This document shows positions 1-7,959 of a stretch of 15,698 nt of DNA, one piece after another. Position 1 is the stretch's first letter. Each line of letters starts with the position of its first letter. A program made the position numbers and the translations under genes. The stretch comes from a bacterium. Its GTDB lineage: Bacteria; UBP15; UBA6099; DSWB01. The notes under the pieces are model-generated. The model was not told the origin of the DNA and made no database searches. It saw only the letters and a program-made list of their open reading frames with translations. The stretch spans positions 1 through 15,698 of the forward strand of contig JAGUYV010000178.1 of NCBI GenBank assembly GCA_020061125.1. The letters are read 5' to 3'.

Positions 1-2
1 AA

Positions 3-137
3 GCTCTCAACCGGTTCGCGGCGCTGCCCCCCGAAGAGCACGCGCGCATGGCCGCCGCCGCCCGCGCGCAGGCCATGCGTTTCTCTTGGGACAGCGCGGC
101 GAACGCCATGGCGAAACTCTGTGAACAGCGCATGTAA
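3..137 (+). CDS. C-terminal end of a glycosyltransferase (partial)
   Basis: Only the last 44 codons are present; the gene begins before the window and ends with TAA. The visible tail is helical and alanine/arginine-rich, with an ARMAAAARAQAMRFSWDSAA stretch. The pattern of a short basic helix, then F-S-W and another helix, is how many GT4-family (glycogen phosphorylase fold, GT-B) glycosyltransferases end. Family assignment from such a short tail is inference. The context supports it, because a second GT4-like gene and sugar-cluster-type methyltransferases follow on the same strand. 71 bp separate it from the next gene, so it may be co-transcribed or may end a preceding unit. Confidence 0.55.
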   Translation, partial: ALNRFAALPPEEHARMAAAARAQAMRFSWDSAANAMAKLCEQRM

Positions 138-208
138 CACGCGCAATCTTAAAATAAGGTAAAGCACGGTCTATCCCGGCCGATATTATTTAACGGGGAC
201 ATCACCGC

Positions 209-1717
209 ATGGCATTGAAAGTACTGTTCATCAATCCGCCCTGGTACAGGCTACAGGGCCTCATGTCCACTTATCCGCCCATGGGATCTCTTTACATCGC
301 CGCCGTGCTCGAGCGGGATGGATTCGACTGCTGTGTATGGAACGCGGATTATTCAAGCAAGCCTCTCAAAGTATCCGAAGGCTCCTCTGCAACCACAACC
401 GCGGAGATGACCCGGAAATTTCAGGAATACAAAGATCTTCTTAATGATCTGAACAAGCCGGTCTGGCAGGAAGTCAGAACTGTGATACAGGAAGAGAAAC
501 CCGATGTGGTGGGGCTGTTGTGTTACACCACATCGGTGCAATCCGTATTGAACACCGCCGCCATCGCGCGGCAGGTGAATCCCGAATGCATCATTGTATG
601 CGGGGGACCTCACGCAACTGTGCGTCCCGAGGATTTGCTTTCAGACAATTCTGCAGTGAACTATGTGATCCGCGGCGAAGGCGAGACCGCGATGCTGCAT
701 TTCATGCGAACTCTGCGCGACGGCGGAGATCCGTCCGGTGTTCCGGGCCTCGTGTTCCGCAACGGCGCCGGTCTTGTCTCCAATGAGCGTGCCGAGTGTT
801 ATGAAGACACGGCCGCGCTGCCCGTGCCGGCCAAGCATCTGCTCCGCCATGCGGACCGTCTGCCGGCCGTGGTGTTTCAGCCAATCTTCTCCTCGCGCGG
901 TTGTCCCGCGAAATGTATTTATTGCAGTTCCTTTCACATCTTCGGCAGAAAACCCAGGGCCGTTCCCGTGGAGATCGTGATTGAAGAAATCGAACTGCTC
1001 AAGAAAAACTTCAATGTGCATCATTTCTTCATCTGCGACGACACCTTCGCCAGCGAGCGGGAACACACCATGACGCTGCTCCGGGAAATCGTCCGCCGCA
1101 GGCTCAACATCACTTGGGGCTGCCAGACGCGCGGAGAAAAACTTGATGAAGACCTTGTGCGCGCTATGAAAAAGGCGGGCTGCACCCAGGTATCCATAGG
1201 CGTGGAAACCGGATCTCCGCGCATCCGAAAGCTCATCAAAAAAGGCAACACAAACGAAGATGTGGAACGCGCCGTTGCGCTGCTCAAAAAATACCGCATT
1301 GAGGTTGCAACTTTCTTCATGTTCGGATTTCCCACCGAGACCCGCGAAGACATCGAGCAGACCGTCGCGTTCATGAAAAAACTCGATCCATATGTGGCGC
1401 ACTGCAACATCGCCACCCCGGACCCTGGAACGGAATTTATGGAAATGGCGCGCGCGCAAAACCTCATGCCCGCAACCATCACGGACTGGAGCATGCATTA
1501 TCACCAGAGTCCGGACATGTTTATCACCGACCAGTTCACGCCCGATGAAAAGCTGGAACTGATCGCAAAACTTCAAAAGGTTTTCGACGCGCACAACAAG
1601 CGCAAGGCGCGGCTGGATCTGATCAAACGCGCGCCGCTTTATGTGCGCATCATCATGAAGGAAAAACTCTACAGGCATCCCGCATATTTGATTGGCAAAT
1701 TGCGGGATCTCACCTGA
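209..1717 (+). CDS. B12-binding-domain radical SAM protein
   Basis: A 502-residue radical SAM enzyme of the cobalamin-binding (class B type) architecture. The N-terminal Rossmann-like domain (about residues 1-190) opens with LFINPP, continues with PPMGSLYIAAVLE and carries GGPHAT at 132-137, all hallmarks of B12-binding domains in this family. The radical SAM motif CPAKCIYC follows, with C232, C236 and C239 (CX3CX2C) to hold the [4Fe-4S] cluster and SAM. The barrel continues with GVETGSP and FFMFGFPTET, which are typical of this fold. The classical DxHxxG cobalamin-ligand motif is absent, as in many relatives, so any cobalamin would bind without a protein histidine ligand. Relatives methylate or rearrange unactivated carbons; the substrate here is unknown. 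A GGGG tract lies 10 nt before the ATG. It is the first complete gene of a run of five tightly packed genes with glycosyl- and methyltransferases. Confidence 0.88.
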   Translation: MALKVLFINPPWYRLQGLMSTYPPMGSLYIAAVLERDGFDCCVWNADYSSKPLKVSEGSSATTTAEMTRKFQEYKDLLNDLNKPVWQEVRTVIQEEKPDVVGLLCYTTSVQSVLNTAAIARQVNPECIIVCGGPHATVRPEDLLSDNSAVNYVIRGEGETAMLHFMRTLRDGGDPSGVPGLVFRNGAGLVSNERAECYEDTAALPVPAKHLLRHADRLPAVVFQPIFSSRGCPAKCIYCSSFHIFGRKPRAVPVEIVIEEIELLKKNFNVHHFFICDDTFASEREHTMTLLREIVRRRLNITWGCQTRGEKLDEDLVRAMKKAGCTQVSIGVETGSPRIRKLIKKGNTNEDVERAVALLKKYRIEVATFFMFGFPTETREDIEQTVAFMKKLDPYVAHCNIATPDPGTEFMEMARAQNLMPATITDWSMHYHQSPDMFITDQFTPDEKLELIAKLQKVFDAHNKRKARLDLIKRAPLYVRIIMKEKLYRHPAYLIGKLRDLT

Positions 1718-1737
1718 CGCCCGAAGAAAAGGAGCAC

Positions 1738-2460
1738 ATGGGACTGCGCGAACGCTGGAACAGGGTGGCTGCGGACATTGCCGACAGCCCCGCGTACTGG
1801 ACCCTGACCGCGACCAATGCGGGGATGCGGCGCGCGCTGGACCCGGCGCTGACGGCCCTGCCGCCGGGAATCGCCCTTGATGCGGGCGCCGGGGGGTTGG
1901 CCTTCAGGCAACTGATTGCGGCCCGGCCCGGTATTCATTATATTTCCTGCGATGTTGCGCCTTCGCACCGGGATCTGGACTTTCTGGCCGACGGATGCGC
2001 GCTCCCCGTGCGCACCGCTGTAGCAGACAGCGTGATTTGTTCAGCCGTGATTGAACATGTCCCGGACACGGCCGCGCTTCTCGGGGAACTGCACCGAGTG
2101 CTGCGCCCCGGCGGACGCCTTGTGCTCACGGTTCCGCACTTTCATTACATCCATGACGAGCCTCACGACTATTACCGTTTCACGGAGTTCGGCATCCGCC
2201 TTGTGCTGGAGCGCGCCGGGTTTTGCGTGGACATCGTCACGCCTGTTGGAGGGCTGGCGGCGTTCTTGTCAACTCTGGCGTCCAACGCTTTCATGGGGCT
2301 GTGCGCCAGCCCGGGCTTTGTGCGCGCAGCGGCGCTCGCCGCAAACCGCGCCTTCGTCGCCATGAGCGCCGCCCTGGATCGCGTCACGGGCGGAGGCGGC
2401 AAATTCGCCATCGGCTATGTGGTGTCCGCGCGGACCGGCGTCTCGGAGGCCGCTTCATGA
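1738..2460 (+). CDS. Class I SAM-dependent methyltransferase
   Basis: A 240-residue Rossmann-fold methyltransferase of the Methyltransf_11/UbiE-like type. Motif I is LDAGAG at 47-52. A CD acidic motif (SCDVAPSH) follows strand 2, DGCALPV lies before strand 4, and AVIEHVPD then LRPGGRLVLTVPHF give the post-motifs. The later segment with HDEPHDYYRFT is typical of methyltransferases found in polysaccharide or lipid-linked sugar clusters. It is soluble and probably methylates a small molecule or a glycan precursor; which atom it methylates cannot be told. AAGGAG sits only 3 nt before the ATG, a short but usable ribosome-binding spacing. The gene starts 20 bp after the radical SAM gene, and its TGA overlaps the ATG of the next gene (ATGA), so it is translationally coupled. 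Confidence 0.85.
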   Translation: MGLRERWNRVAADIADSPAYWTLTATNAGMRRALDPALTALPPGIALDAGAGGLAFRQLIAARPGIHYISCDVAPSHRDLDFLADGCALPVRTAVADSVICSAVIEHVPDTAALLGELHRVLRPGGRLVLTVPHFHYIHDEPHDYYRFTEFGIRLVLERAGFCVDIVTPVGGLAAFLSTLASNAFMGLCASPGFVRAAALAANRAFVAMSAALDRVTGGGGKFAIGYVVSARTGVSEAAS

Positions 2461-3527
2461 ATGTCGGCCTGTTCGGTCCATTCGATCTCTCCCGCAGGGA
2501 CGGCAATACGATTCGCATACTGATGCAGGCCCGCGGATTGCTCGAAAACGGGTTCAGGAATTTCACCTTGTTCGGATACGAGGCGTGCCTAGATCTTGAT
2601 GTTACGCAACGCGTGGTGGGACAGAGATTGTTTCCGAAGAAATTCCCCTTCCGGCAAAAGCTGCCGCCTCTCGGCGTCAGCCTCGCGCATGCGCATCACT
2701 ACCATGGCGCCATGCTGGTGCGCGAACCCTATATCGTGGACATGCCCAGCTTCACCATGCTGCAAACCGACGCCATGTACCGCGTCACGGGCGCCCCACT
2801 CAAAAGAATCTTTATGCGCCGCGTTTTCAATCCCCTTGTCCAGATTCCCACCGAGTCGCGCGTGATCCGCAACGCGCGCCATGTCATCGCCGCATCGGAA
2901 AACATCAAGCGCCACATTATGGAAACTCTGCCCGGCGTATCCACGCCCATCACAGTAATTACCAACCCCATTGATCCGCGCGCATACGAGCCGTCCCCTT
3001 GCCATGACTTGCGCGTGGGGTTGTCGTCGTCGGATTTTGAGGATACCATTGACTCGCAGTGCCTGGAGTTCGCAGTGCAGATAGCAAAGCGCGCCCCCGA
3101 TGTCGAGTTTCTGGTTGCAGGTCCCATGGGCGCGGCCAAAAAGGCTTTGCTGGAAACCATGCCCAACATGAAGGCTCTCGGGAGGCTTCCCTTCGAAGAC
3201 TATCGCCGTTTCCTGCGCGACATCTCCGTTTTCCTCATGCCATACGGCAATTACGACTATGGCGGATCCAAGTTCAAGCTGCTGGAGGCGGGCGCGTGCG
3301 GGCTGGCCGTGGCCTCCACCCGCGCCGGCGCCATCGGCTTCGAGCCGCAGGAGGTATTGCTGATCGAGGACACTCCGAACGCGCTGGCCGAAAAGATCCG
3401 CTCGCTCAAAACCCCGGCTCTGCGGCGCGAGCGGGGCATGGCCCTGCGCCACGAAATCGAATCCCGACACGACTATCTCAAGGAAGCCGAAAAGCTGATC
3501 GCCGTGTACGAAGAGGCCGCGTTGTGA
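2457..3527 (+). CDS. GT4-like glycosyltransferase (glycosyltransferase group 1)
   Basis: A 356-residue GT-B glycosyltransferase. The start is set at the ATG overlapping the previous stop (ATGA), where the family-like N-terminus MNVGLFGPFDLS begins. The reading frame stays open further upstream, but that part only shadows the methyltransferase gene. The C-terminal nucleotide-sugar domain shows FLVAGPMG, ALGRLPFEDYRRFLRDISVFLMPY, then GGSKFKLLEAGACGLAVAST with E277. This matches the GT4 signature in which an acidic residue contacts the sugar nucleotide; the first E of the classical EX7E is replaced by the GGSKFK region. It is likely a cytoplasmic or membrane-associated enzyme adding one sugar to a lipid-linked or soluble acceptor. 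The donor is unknown. Its TGA overlaps the GTG of the next gene by 4 bp. Confidence 0.8.
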   Translation: MNVGLFGPFDLSRRDGNTIRILMQARGLLENGFRNFTLFGYEACLDLDVTQRVVGQRLFPKKFPFRQKLPPLGVSLAHAHHYHGAMLVREPYIVDMPSFTMLQTDAMYRVTGAPLKRIFMRRVFNPLVQIPTESRVIRNARHVIAASENIKRHIMETLPGVSTPITVITNPIDPRAYEPSPCHDLRVGLSSSDFEDTIDSQCLEFAVQIAKRAPDVEFLVAGPMGAAKKALLETMPNMKALGRLPFEDYRRFLRDISVFLMPYGNYDYGGSKFKLLEAGACGLAVASTRAGAIGFEPQEVLLIEDTPNALAEKIRSLKTPALRRERGMALRHEIESRHDYLKEAEKLIAVYEEAAL

Positions 3528-4906
3528 AAGTCGCCTTTCTAAATCCCCCCCGCGTGATGGAGCGTCTGACCGAAGACTTCACGATCGCATACAATGTGTC
3601 GCGGTTCAGCCGCGGCGTGGACATCGTGTATGGCGTGACGCCGCCCACGGAACTGGCCATTCTCGCCGCGGCCGTGAAGGAAAAGCACGAGGTCGCGTTC
3701 TGCGACGCCAACGCACTCCACATGTTCGCCCACGAAGTATGTGAATGGATGCGCGACGAGCGCCCGGATTTCCTGGTTGTTCGCGGAGGCGACGCCACAC
3801 TCACGGCTGATGTGATGTTTTATCATTATGCGGAAGCCATGGGGATTCGCGCCGTGCTCTGGGAAGACACGCTCAACCCGCTCTATTCACAAAGGCTCAT
3901 GAGCGACTTCCGGCTCAAGCGCGTGCTGTACGGCGAGCCGGAGCGCAAAATATTCGAGATACTCGACGGGGCCGAAGGCCTGGTGGGCGGCGACATCATT
4001 CCGGACATGGACGCCCTGCCCCAGCCCCTCATGGACGCTCTTCCCATGGAGCGATATGTCAAGGAAGGCCGCCGCAACTGGTATTCATTCCTGCAGCGCG
4101 GATGCGGGTGGGGCGCTTGTGCTTTTTGTCTCATTGCTCCGTCGGACATCACACACCGGATGCGCAGCATTCCTCACATCAAACAAGAACTTGAGATGCT
4201 GAAAGAACGCGGCGTGGAGACCATCTATTTCTGGGATCCGCAGATCAACCCGAGCCGGGAGCGAGTGCACGCATTGTGCGATCTGTTCGCGCAGTATCCG
4301 TTCAAGTGGGAAGCATGGGCGCGGGTGGATGTCATGGACGATGAGCTTGCGGCCGCAATGAAACGCAGCGGGTGCTTCCGCCTCCATCTGGGCGTGGAAA
4401 ACGGCGACGACCATGTTCTCAAAAGCATCAACAAAGGCACAACCGCGGACATGATCCGCAACGCATTCCGCGCGCTTCGGGCTCACGGCATCGAGCGGGC
4501 CGCCTACTTCTGCATGGGAACACCGGAGGAGTCAGAAGACAGCTTCCGCCGGACCATGAGCTTGATACGCGAGATAAAACCCACGACCATCGTGCCCGCA
4601 AGCTACCGCCCGTTCCCAAATGTGCCGCTCACGGACCAGGCGCGGCACGCGGGCATGCTGGTGCAGGACCATTACGATCTGGCCCTTGAAAGCGACTGCT
4701 TCGGCACAGCCTTGGCAACGCGCACCAGACACATGAGCGCCGAGCAACTGTCGAAATGGATGGACCGAATGCATGCGCTGTCAACACGGATCGCTCTGCG
4801 CTCCTACGCTTTCAAACCGTCCGTCTGGAAACCCTATGCGCGCATTTTTATGGTGCGCGCAATCCGCAACCGGCTGGTCCGCCGCAGAACGCCTCACGGA
4901 CAATGA
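3524..4906 (+). CDS. B12-type radical SAM protein with CX4CX2C cluster motif
   Basis: A 460-residue radical SAM protein. The start is set at GTG 3524, which overlaps the preceding stop (GTGA) and gives the family-typical beginning VKVAFLNPPR (V read as Met); the frame stays open upstream only as a shadow. The N-terminal domain (about 1-170) has TPPTELAILAAAVKEKHEV, as in B12-binding domains. The usual GGPHAT loop is degenerate (RGGDAT) and no DxHxxG is present. The cluster motif RGCGWGACAFC has C194, C199 and C202, a CX4CX2C spacing instead of the usual CX3CX2C. The barrel continues with FWDPQINPS, LHLGVENGDD and AAYFCMGTPEESED. The fold is clear but the reaction is unknown. An arginine-rich C-terminus (RNRLVRRRTPHGQ) might contact membrane or nucleic acid. 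It ends 4 bp before the next gene. Confidence 0.85.
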   Translation: MKVAFLNPPRVMERLTEDFTIAYNVSRFSRGVDIVYGVTPPTELAILAAAVKEKHEVAFCDANALHMFAHEVCEWMRDERPDFLVVRGGDATLTADVMFYHYAEAMGIRAVLWEDTLNPLYSQRLMSDFRLKRVLYGEPERKIFEILDGAEGLVGGDIIPDMDALPQPLMDALPMERYVKEGRRNWYSFLQRGCGWGACAFCLIAPSDITHRMRSIPHIKQELEMLKERGVETIYFWDPQINPSRERVHALCDLFAQYPFKWEAWARVDVMDDELAAAMKRSGCFRLHLGVENGDDHVLKSINKGTTADMIRNAFRALRAHGIERAAYFCMGTPEESEDSFRRTMSLIREIKPTTIVPASYRPFPNVPLTDQARHAGMLVQDHYDLALESDCFGTALATRTRHMSAEQLSKWMDRMHALSTRIALRSYAFKPSVWKPYARIFMVRAIRNRLVRRRTPHGQ

Positions 4907-4910
4907 CCCC

Positions 4911-5957
4911 ATGACAGTAAACCCCAGAACAATACGCGCCGGTCTGCGCACACTGCTCAAAAGTGGTGTCATTGGCGACGCACCCATCCACCTGCAGATC
5001 GAGCCGTCAAGCTACTGCAATTACCGCTGCCTTATGTGCGACCGCCACGCCATCCCCAACCCCTCGCACATGCCGGTCGCGAAATTCCGCGCCATCATAG
5101 AGCAATGCAGGCCATTCTATGTAACACTTAGCGGCTATGGAGAACCCCTGCTGCACCCGGATCTTCCGGAAATGATCCGCCTGGTCAAGGAAACGGGTGC
5201 GGGCGTGAACACCACAACAAACGGGTTTCTGCTGGGCCGGCGCGCGCAGGAGCTTGTGGACTCCGGGCTGGACACAATCAACATTTCACTGGATGCGGCA
5301 ACCGCGGACAGCTACAGCCGCATCAGGCGCAACAGCCATTTCGACAAGGTCATTTCAAACATCGGCATGCTGCGGGCCGCGAGGGGCGGCCGAAGCGCGC
5401 CGCACATGCGCGCCACATTCGTCATCCAGAGGCATAACCTCGATGAATTAATTCCGTTTCTGGATCTCGCGCGGAACGCGGGCTTCGACGCCGTGCTGTT
5501 CCAGCCGCTGCTTCTGTTTGACATGGAAGATGCGCTGTATTCGGAGCTTGCCGGGGATATGGACGAAACCGCACTACGCGAAGCTCTTGAGAAAGCCAGA
5601 TCACACGCGCACCGCCTGGGCATTCCCGGCAACCTTGACCGGCTGATTGCACGCCTTGACGATTTCCTCTCCGTGCAGTATAACAAACAGGAGCGGCCGG
5701 TGTTGCTGAAACAATGCGCCAAACCATGGTTCAGCGCCTACATTTCCGTGGAGGGAGACCTGCGCCCTTGCTGCAGCTTCGCGCCCATCGCCATGCGGTT
5801 CGGAAATGTATTTGAGACGGACATCCTGGAAATCATGAACGGCCCCAGGGCTAGAGAATTCCGAAAACGGCTCAAGCAGGGCCGTCCGCCGCACAGTCTC
5901 TGCTCACGGTGCGTGCCGGAATCCCTGTGGGACCTCATGCGCACGGCATCGTTCTGA
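4911..5957 (+). CDS. Radical SAM protein with short SPASM/twitch-like C-terminal domain
   Basis: A 348-residue radical SAM enzyme. The N-terminus holds IEPSSYCNYRCLMCD with C36, C40 and C43 (CX3CX2C), followed by TLSGYGEPLLHPDL (the GGE-type SAM-contact strand) and NTTTNGFLL, which are textbook SPASM-family features. The C-terminal region has C269-x12-G-x4-C287, C288, and then C331-x2-C334 near the end, enough for about one auxiliary Fe-S cluster. The full seven-cysteine SPASM pattern is not completed, so a twitch-like single-cluster domain is likelier. Such proteins are common in capsule, exopolysaccharide and lipopolysaccharide clusters, where most are uncharacterised. ATG 4911 lies 4 bp after the upstream stop; no good Shine-Dalgarno is visible, so coupled translation is inferred. 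The frame extends upstream to 4773 only as a shadow. Confidence 0.87.
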   Translation: MTVNPRTIRAGLRTLLKSGVIGDAPIHLQIEPSSYCNYRCLMCDRHAIPNPSHMPVAKFRAIIEQCRPFYVTLSGYGEPLLHPDLPEMIRLVKETGAGVNTTTNGFLLGRRAQELVDSGLDTINISLDAATADSYSRIRRNSHFDKVISNIGMLRAARGGRSAPHMRATFVIQRHNLDELIPFLDLARNAGFDAVLFQPLLLFDMEDALYSELAGDMDETALREALEKARSHAHRLGIPGNLDRLIARLDDFLSVQYNKQERPVLLKQCAKPWFSAYISVEGDLRPCCSFAPIAMRFGNVFETDILEIMNGPRAREFRKRLKQGRPPHSLCSRCVPESLWDLMRTASF

Positions 5958-5967
5958 CCGGTGACAT

Positions 5968-6879
5968 TCAGCCGGACGGCTTTTTCCGGAACACCAGAAT
6001 AATGGGCGTCTGCCAGTGAAATAACTTGCCAAGGGCCAACAGCGCGGGAGTCAGCCCCATCCGTTTCGCCACGCGCACCATGCGCTTGAGCCGCCCGAGT
6101 TCCGCCCACTCCGAGAACTGTTCCGAACGCAATCTTTCAGCCCAGATCCCATAGCCCCAGTCCAGAATCTCGATGTTGCGGCCATGCGGTTTGAGCCAGC
6201 GCTTGAGGCCGCCCACCGTCACAAAATGCAAGGTGTCGAGATACGCTGGAGACCGTTTGAAAAGCCTCACATAGAGCCGGGCCAGAAAATGCGGCATGTG
6301 GGGGATCCAGAAAATGCCGTAATGCCCTTCCCAGAAAGAGCCGTAGTTGGGGACGAGAATAAAACCGGTTCCGCCGGGTTTCAGGGTTCGTACGGTTTCG
6401 GCAAGAACCCTGCCCGGATCCTGCACATGTTCCAGAACATTAAAGGAAAACACCACATCGAAAGCATTGTCGCGGAAAGGAAGCTCCTCGCCCACGGCGT
6501 CGCAAAGGCAAACGGGCTCGCCATGATGCTTAAAAAACGCCCGCGCCAAATTGATGTTGGCTGGAAAATCATCTCCGCCCGGCTCCACGCCTGCGGGGAT
6601 GGCGCCGAAGTCATGGGCCGCGCTCAAAAGTTGCGCACCACATCCGGATCCGATCTCCAACGCCCGCTTTCCCGCAAGCCCTCCCGGCGTTGCGTTGTTC
6701 ACAAGCGCAAGCTGTTCCCGCGCCCGGTCCAGGCTCATAAATTCCCGGCATATCCGCTCAATGTCGGCGTCACGATGAAATATGCCTTCAAAATATTTGG
6801 CTGTTGCGGTGAAAAAGTCTTGAAACGCGGCATCCAGATCCTGCCCGTCATGGCGAATCCGGCCCTGGAACTCTGTCAC
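5968..6879 (-). CDS. Class I SAM-dependent methyltransferase
   Basis: A 303-residue methyltransferase starting at GTG 6879, which overlaps the stop of the gene upstream (GTGA). AAAGG lies about 8 nt before the start. Motif I is LEIGSGCG at 74-81, followed by GVEPGGDD, DAVGEELPFRDNAFDVVFSFNVLEHV and LKPGGTGFILVPNY, the full Methyltransf_11-type core. An aromatic-rich segment (YGSFWEGHYGIFWIPHMP) and a basic C-terminal third (RLKRMVRVAKRMGL, ending in FRKKPSG) may contact a lipid or membrane surface; this is inference. It is co-transcribed with the zinc-ribbon methyltransferase and converges on the radical SAM operon with only 10 bp between stops. The substrate is unknown; a sugar or lipid-linked substrate fits the neighbourhood. 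Confidence 0.82.
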   Translation of the reverse strand: MTEFQGRIRHDGQDLDAAFQDFFTATAKYFEGIFHRDADIERICREFMSLDRAREQLALVNNATPGGLAGKRALEIGSGCGAQLLSAAHDFGAIPAGVEPGGDDFPANINLARAFFKHHGEPVCLCDAVGEELPFRDNAFDVVFSFNVLEHVQDPGRVLAETVRTLKPGGTGFILVPNYGSFWEGHYGIFWIPHMPHFLARLYVRLFKRSPAYLDTLHFVTVGGLKRWLKPHGRNIEILDWGYGIWAERLRSEQFSEWAELGRLKRMVRVAKRMGLTPALLALGKLFHWQTPIILVFRKKPSG

Positions 6880-7850
6880 AGATCGAGCCTTTCTCCAACT
6901 GGTTTTTCAAATGCCATTTCGAGTAAATTCCCTCGGCCAAACAGCACATTGATCGCTTCGAACGGCGCGCCCGCTGCAAGCAGCAACGGACTGGCATTGC
7001 TGATGCGCAATCCTAAAGACTTCCCGGGCCAGCCATGATTCACGACAATGGAAAAATTCCAGGCCATTGGCCCGAATGTGAACTGAAACCGTTTTCCCAT
7101 TGAGGTGAAGCCCGCGCCAGCGGCAAGTCGCGCCAGGGTTTCCGGAGTGAAATGCCACAGATGCCGCGGTAGGTGATACCCCCACCAAAAACGGCCGAAA
7201 ACGCCTCGGTCCAGCGCATCCATGTTCGGTGTTTCCGTAAGCAGAATGCCTCCTGGCTTGAGGATGCGGAAAATTTCGCGTAAAAGCGCGCCGGGCGCCT
7301 CCACATGTTCAAGAACATGGGTAAGCGTCACGGCGTCGAATGACTCGCCGGAATAACCCATTTCCTCGAGCACGCCGCAATCTACATCAAGACCGGCGGC
7401 TCTGACGGCGGCTGCGACTCGCGGGTTTGGCTCCACGCCTTTGAGCTTCCATGTTGTGCGCCTCTGTAAGTATTTGAGAAGTGAGGCGTCACCGCAGCCG
7501 ACATCAAGCAATGAGACGCCGCAGTCTCCGAAACGCGCTTTGAGCCTCCTGTATCGCGGCTCATTCGTGCGCCGGTCAAAAATCCGCGCCAGACCCGCCG
7601 GAGGCGCCGCGTTGCCCGCTTGACGGTAGCAATGGTAGTCATCAGGATAAAAGTACTCAATAAGCTGTTTCATGACCGGCCGGGGACATGTGTAGCACAA
7701 ACCGCAATCCTCGCAACACACTATGTGAAATGCCATGCCGGATGGAATTTCATAATCAAACGACGATATCATTCGAGAACGGCGGCTGCTTCCGCAATTG
7801 GCGCAGCAGGGGATCTCCCAAAGAATTTCTTGGTCTTCAATCGGTTTCAT
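6876..7850 (-). CDS. Class I methyltransferase with N-terminal zinc-ribbon-like region
   Basis: A 324-residue methyltransferase, ATG start, first gene of a two-gene operon. The N-terminus carries C16-x2-C19 and C46-x2-C49 with further cysteines at 15, 45, 52 and 55, a layout common in methyltransferases with a small zinc-binding head. The catalytic core shows LLDVGCGDASLL (motif I, 114-120), GVEPNP, FDAVTLTHVLEHVEAPG and LKPGGILLTETPN. The later WWGYHLPRHLWHFTPETL is a signature of methyltransferases in capsule, O-antigen and lipid-modification clusters. It is probably cytoplasmic; the substrate is unknown. A strong promoter lies about 25-55 bp upstream of the ATG. The TGA overlaps the GTG of the following methyltransferase. 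Confidence 0.85.
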   Translation of the reverse strand: MKPIEDQEILWEIPCCANCGSSRRSRMISSFDYEIPSGMAFHIVCCEDCGLCYTCPRPVMKQLIEYFYPDDYHCYRQAGNAAPPAGLARIFDRRTNEPRYRRLKARFGDCGVSLLDVGCGDASLLKYLQRRTTWKLKGVEPNPRVAAAVRAAGLDVDCGVLEEMGYSGESFDAVTLTHVLEHVEAPGALLREIFRILKPGGILLTETPNMDALDRGVFGRFWWGYHLPRHLWHFTPETLARLAAGAGFTSMGKRFQFTFGPMAWNFSIVVNHGWPGKSLGLRISNASPLLLAAGAPFEAINVLFGRGNLLEMAFEKPVGERLDL

Positions 7851-7875
7851 GCGAGGTTCCGCCTTCCGGTCTGAA

Positions 7876-7904
7876 ATTATATTTGCGGCCGAGGCGAGTG
7901 TCCA
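7876..7904 (-). promoter_or_regulatory. Sigma-70-type promoter for the methyltransferase pair
   Basis: On the - strand TGGACA (7904-7899, five of six matches to consensus) is followed after exactly 17 bp by a perfect TATAAT (7881-7876). Transcription would begin near 7869, leaving about 20 nt of leader before the ATG at 7850. It points away from the + strand membrane-protein gene, making this a divergent promoter region. Confidence 0.65.
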
Positions 7905-7950
7905 TGAGCAGGATCCTCTTCCCCGGGTGTTCTCCCAGGCTCAAACCGGG

Positions 7951-7956
7951 TATAAT
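7951..7956 (+). promoter_or_regulatory. Candidate -10 box for the GT-C/TPR membrane protein
   Basis: A perfect TATAAT lies 51 bp upstream of the ATG at 8007. The -35 position (about 7928-7933, TGTTCT) matches consensus poorly, so the promoter may be weak or activator-dependent. CCCGG (7922-7926) and CCGGG (7946-7950) form a short inverted repeat between the two promoter elements. Confidence 0.4.
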
Positions 7957-7959
7957 GAG

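Noticed and set aside
184-189. TATTAT as a -10 box for the first complete radical SAM gene
   Set aside because: Five of six bases match, but no -35 element is visible at a proper distance, and the gene could be read from upstream.
641-1678. 345-codon open frame on the - strand
   Set aside because: It is antisense to the B12-type radical SAM gene, whose + strand product has clear family motifs; the - strand product has none.
5973-5988. Possible intrinsic terminator (AGCC-GGAC-GGCT followed by T's) after the radical SAM operon
   Set aside because: The stem is only 4 bp with useful loop length, and it lies inside the end of the opposing methyltransferase gene.
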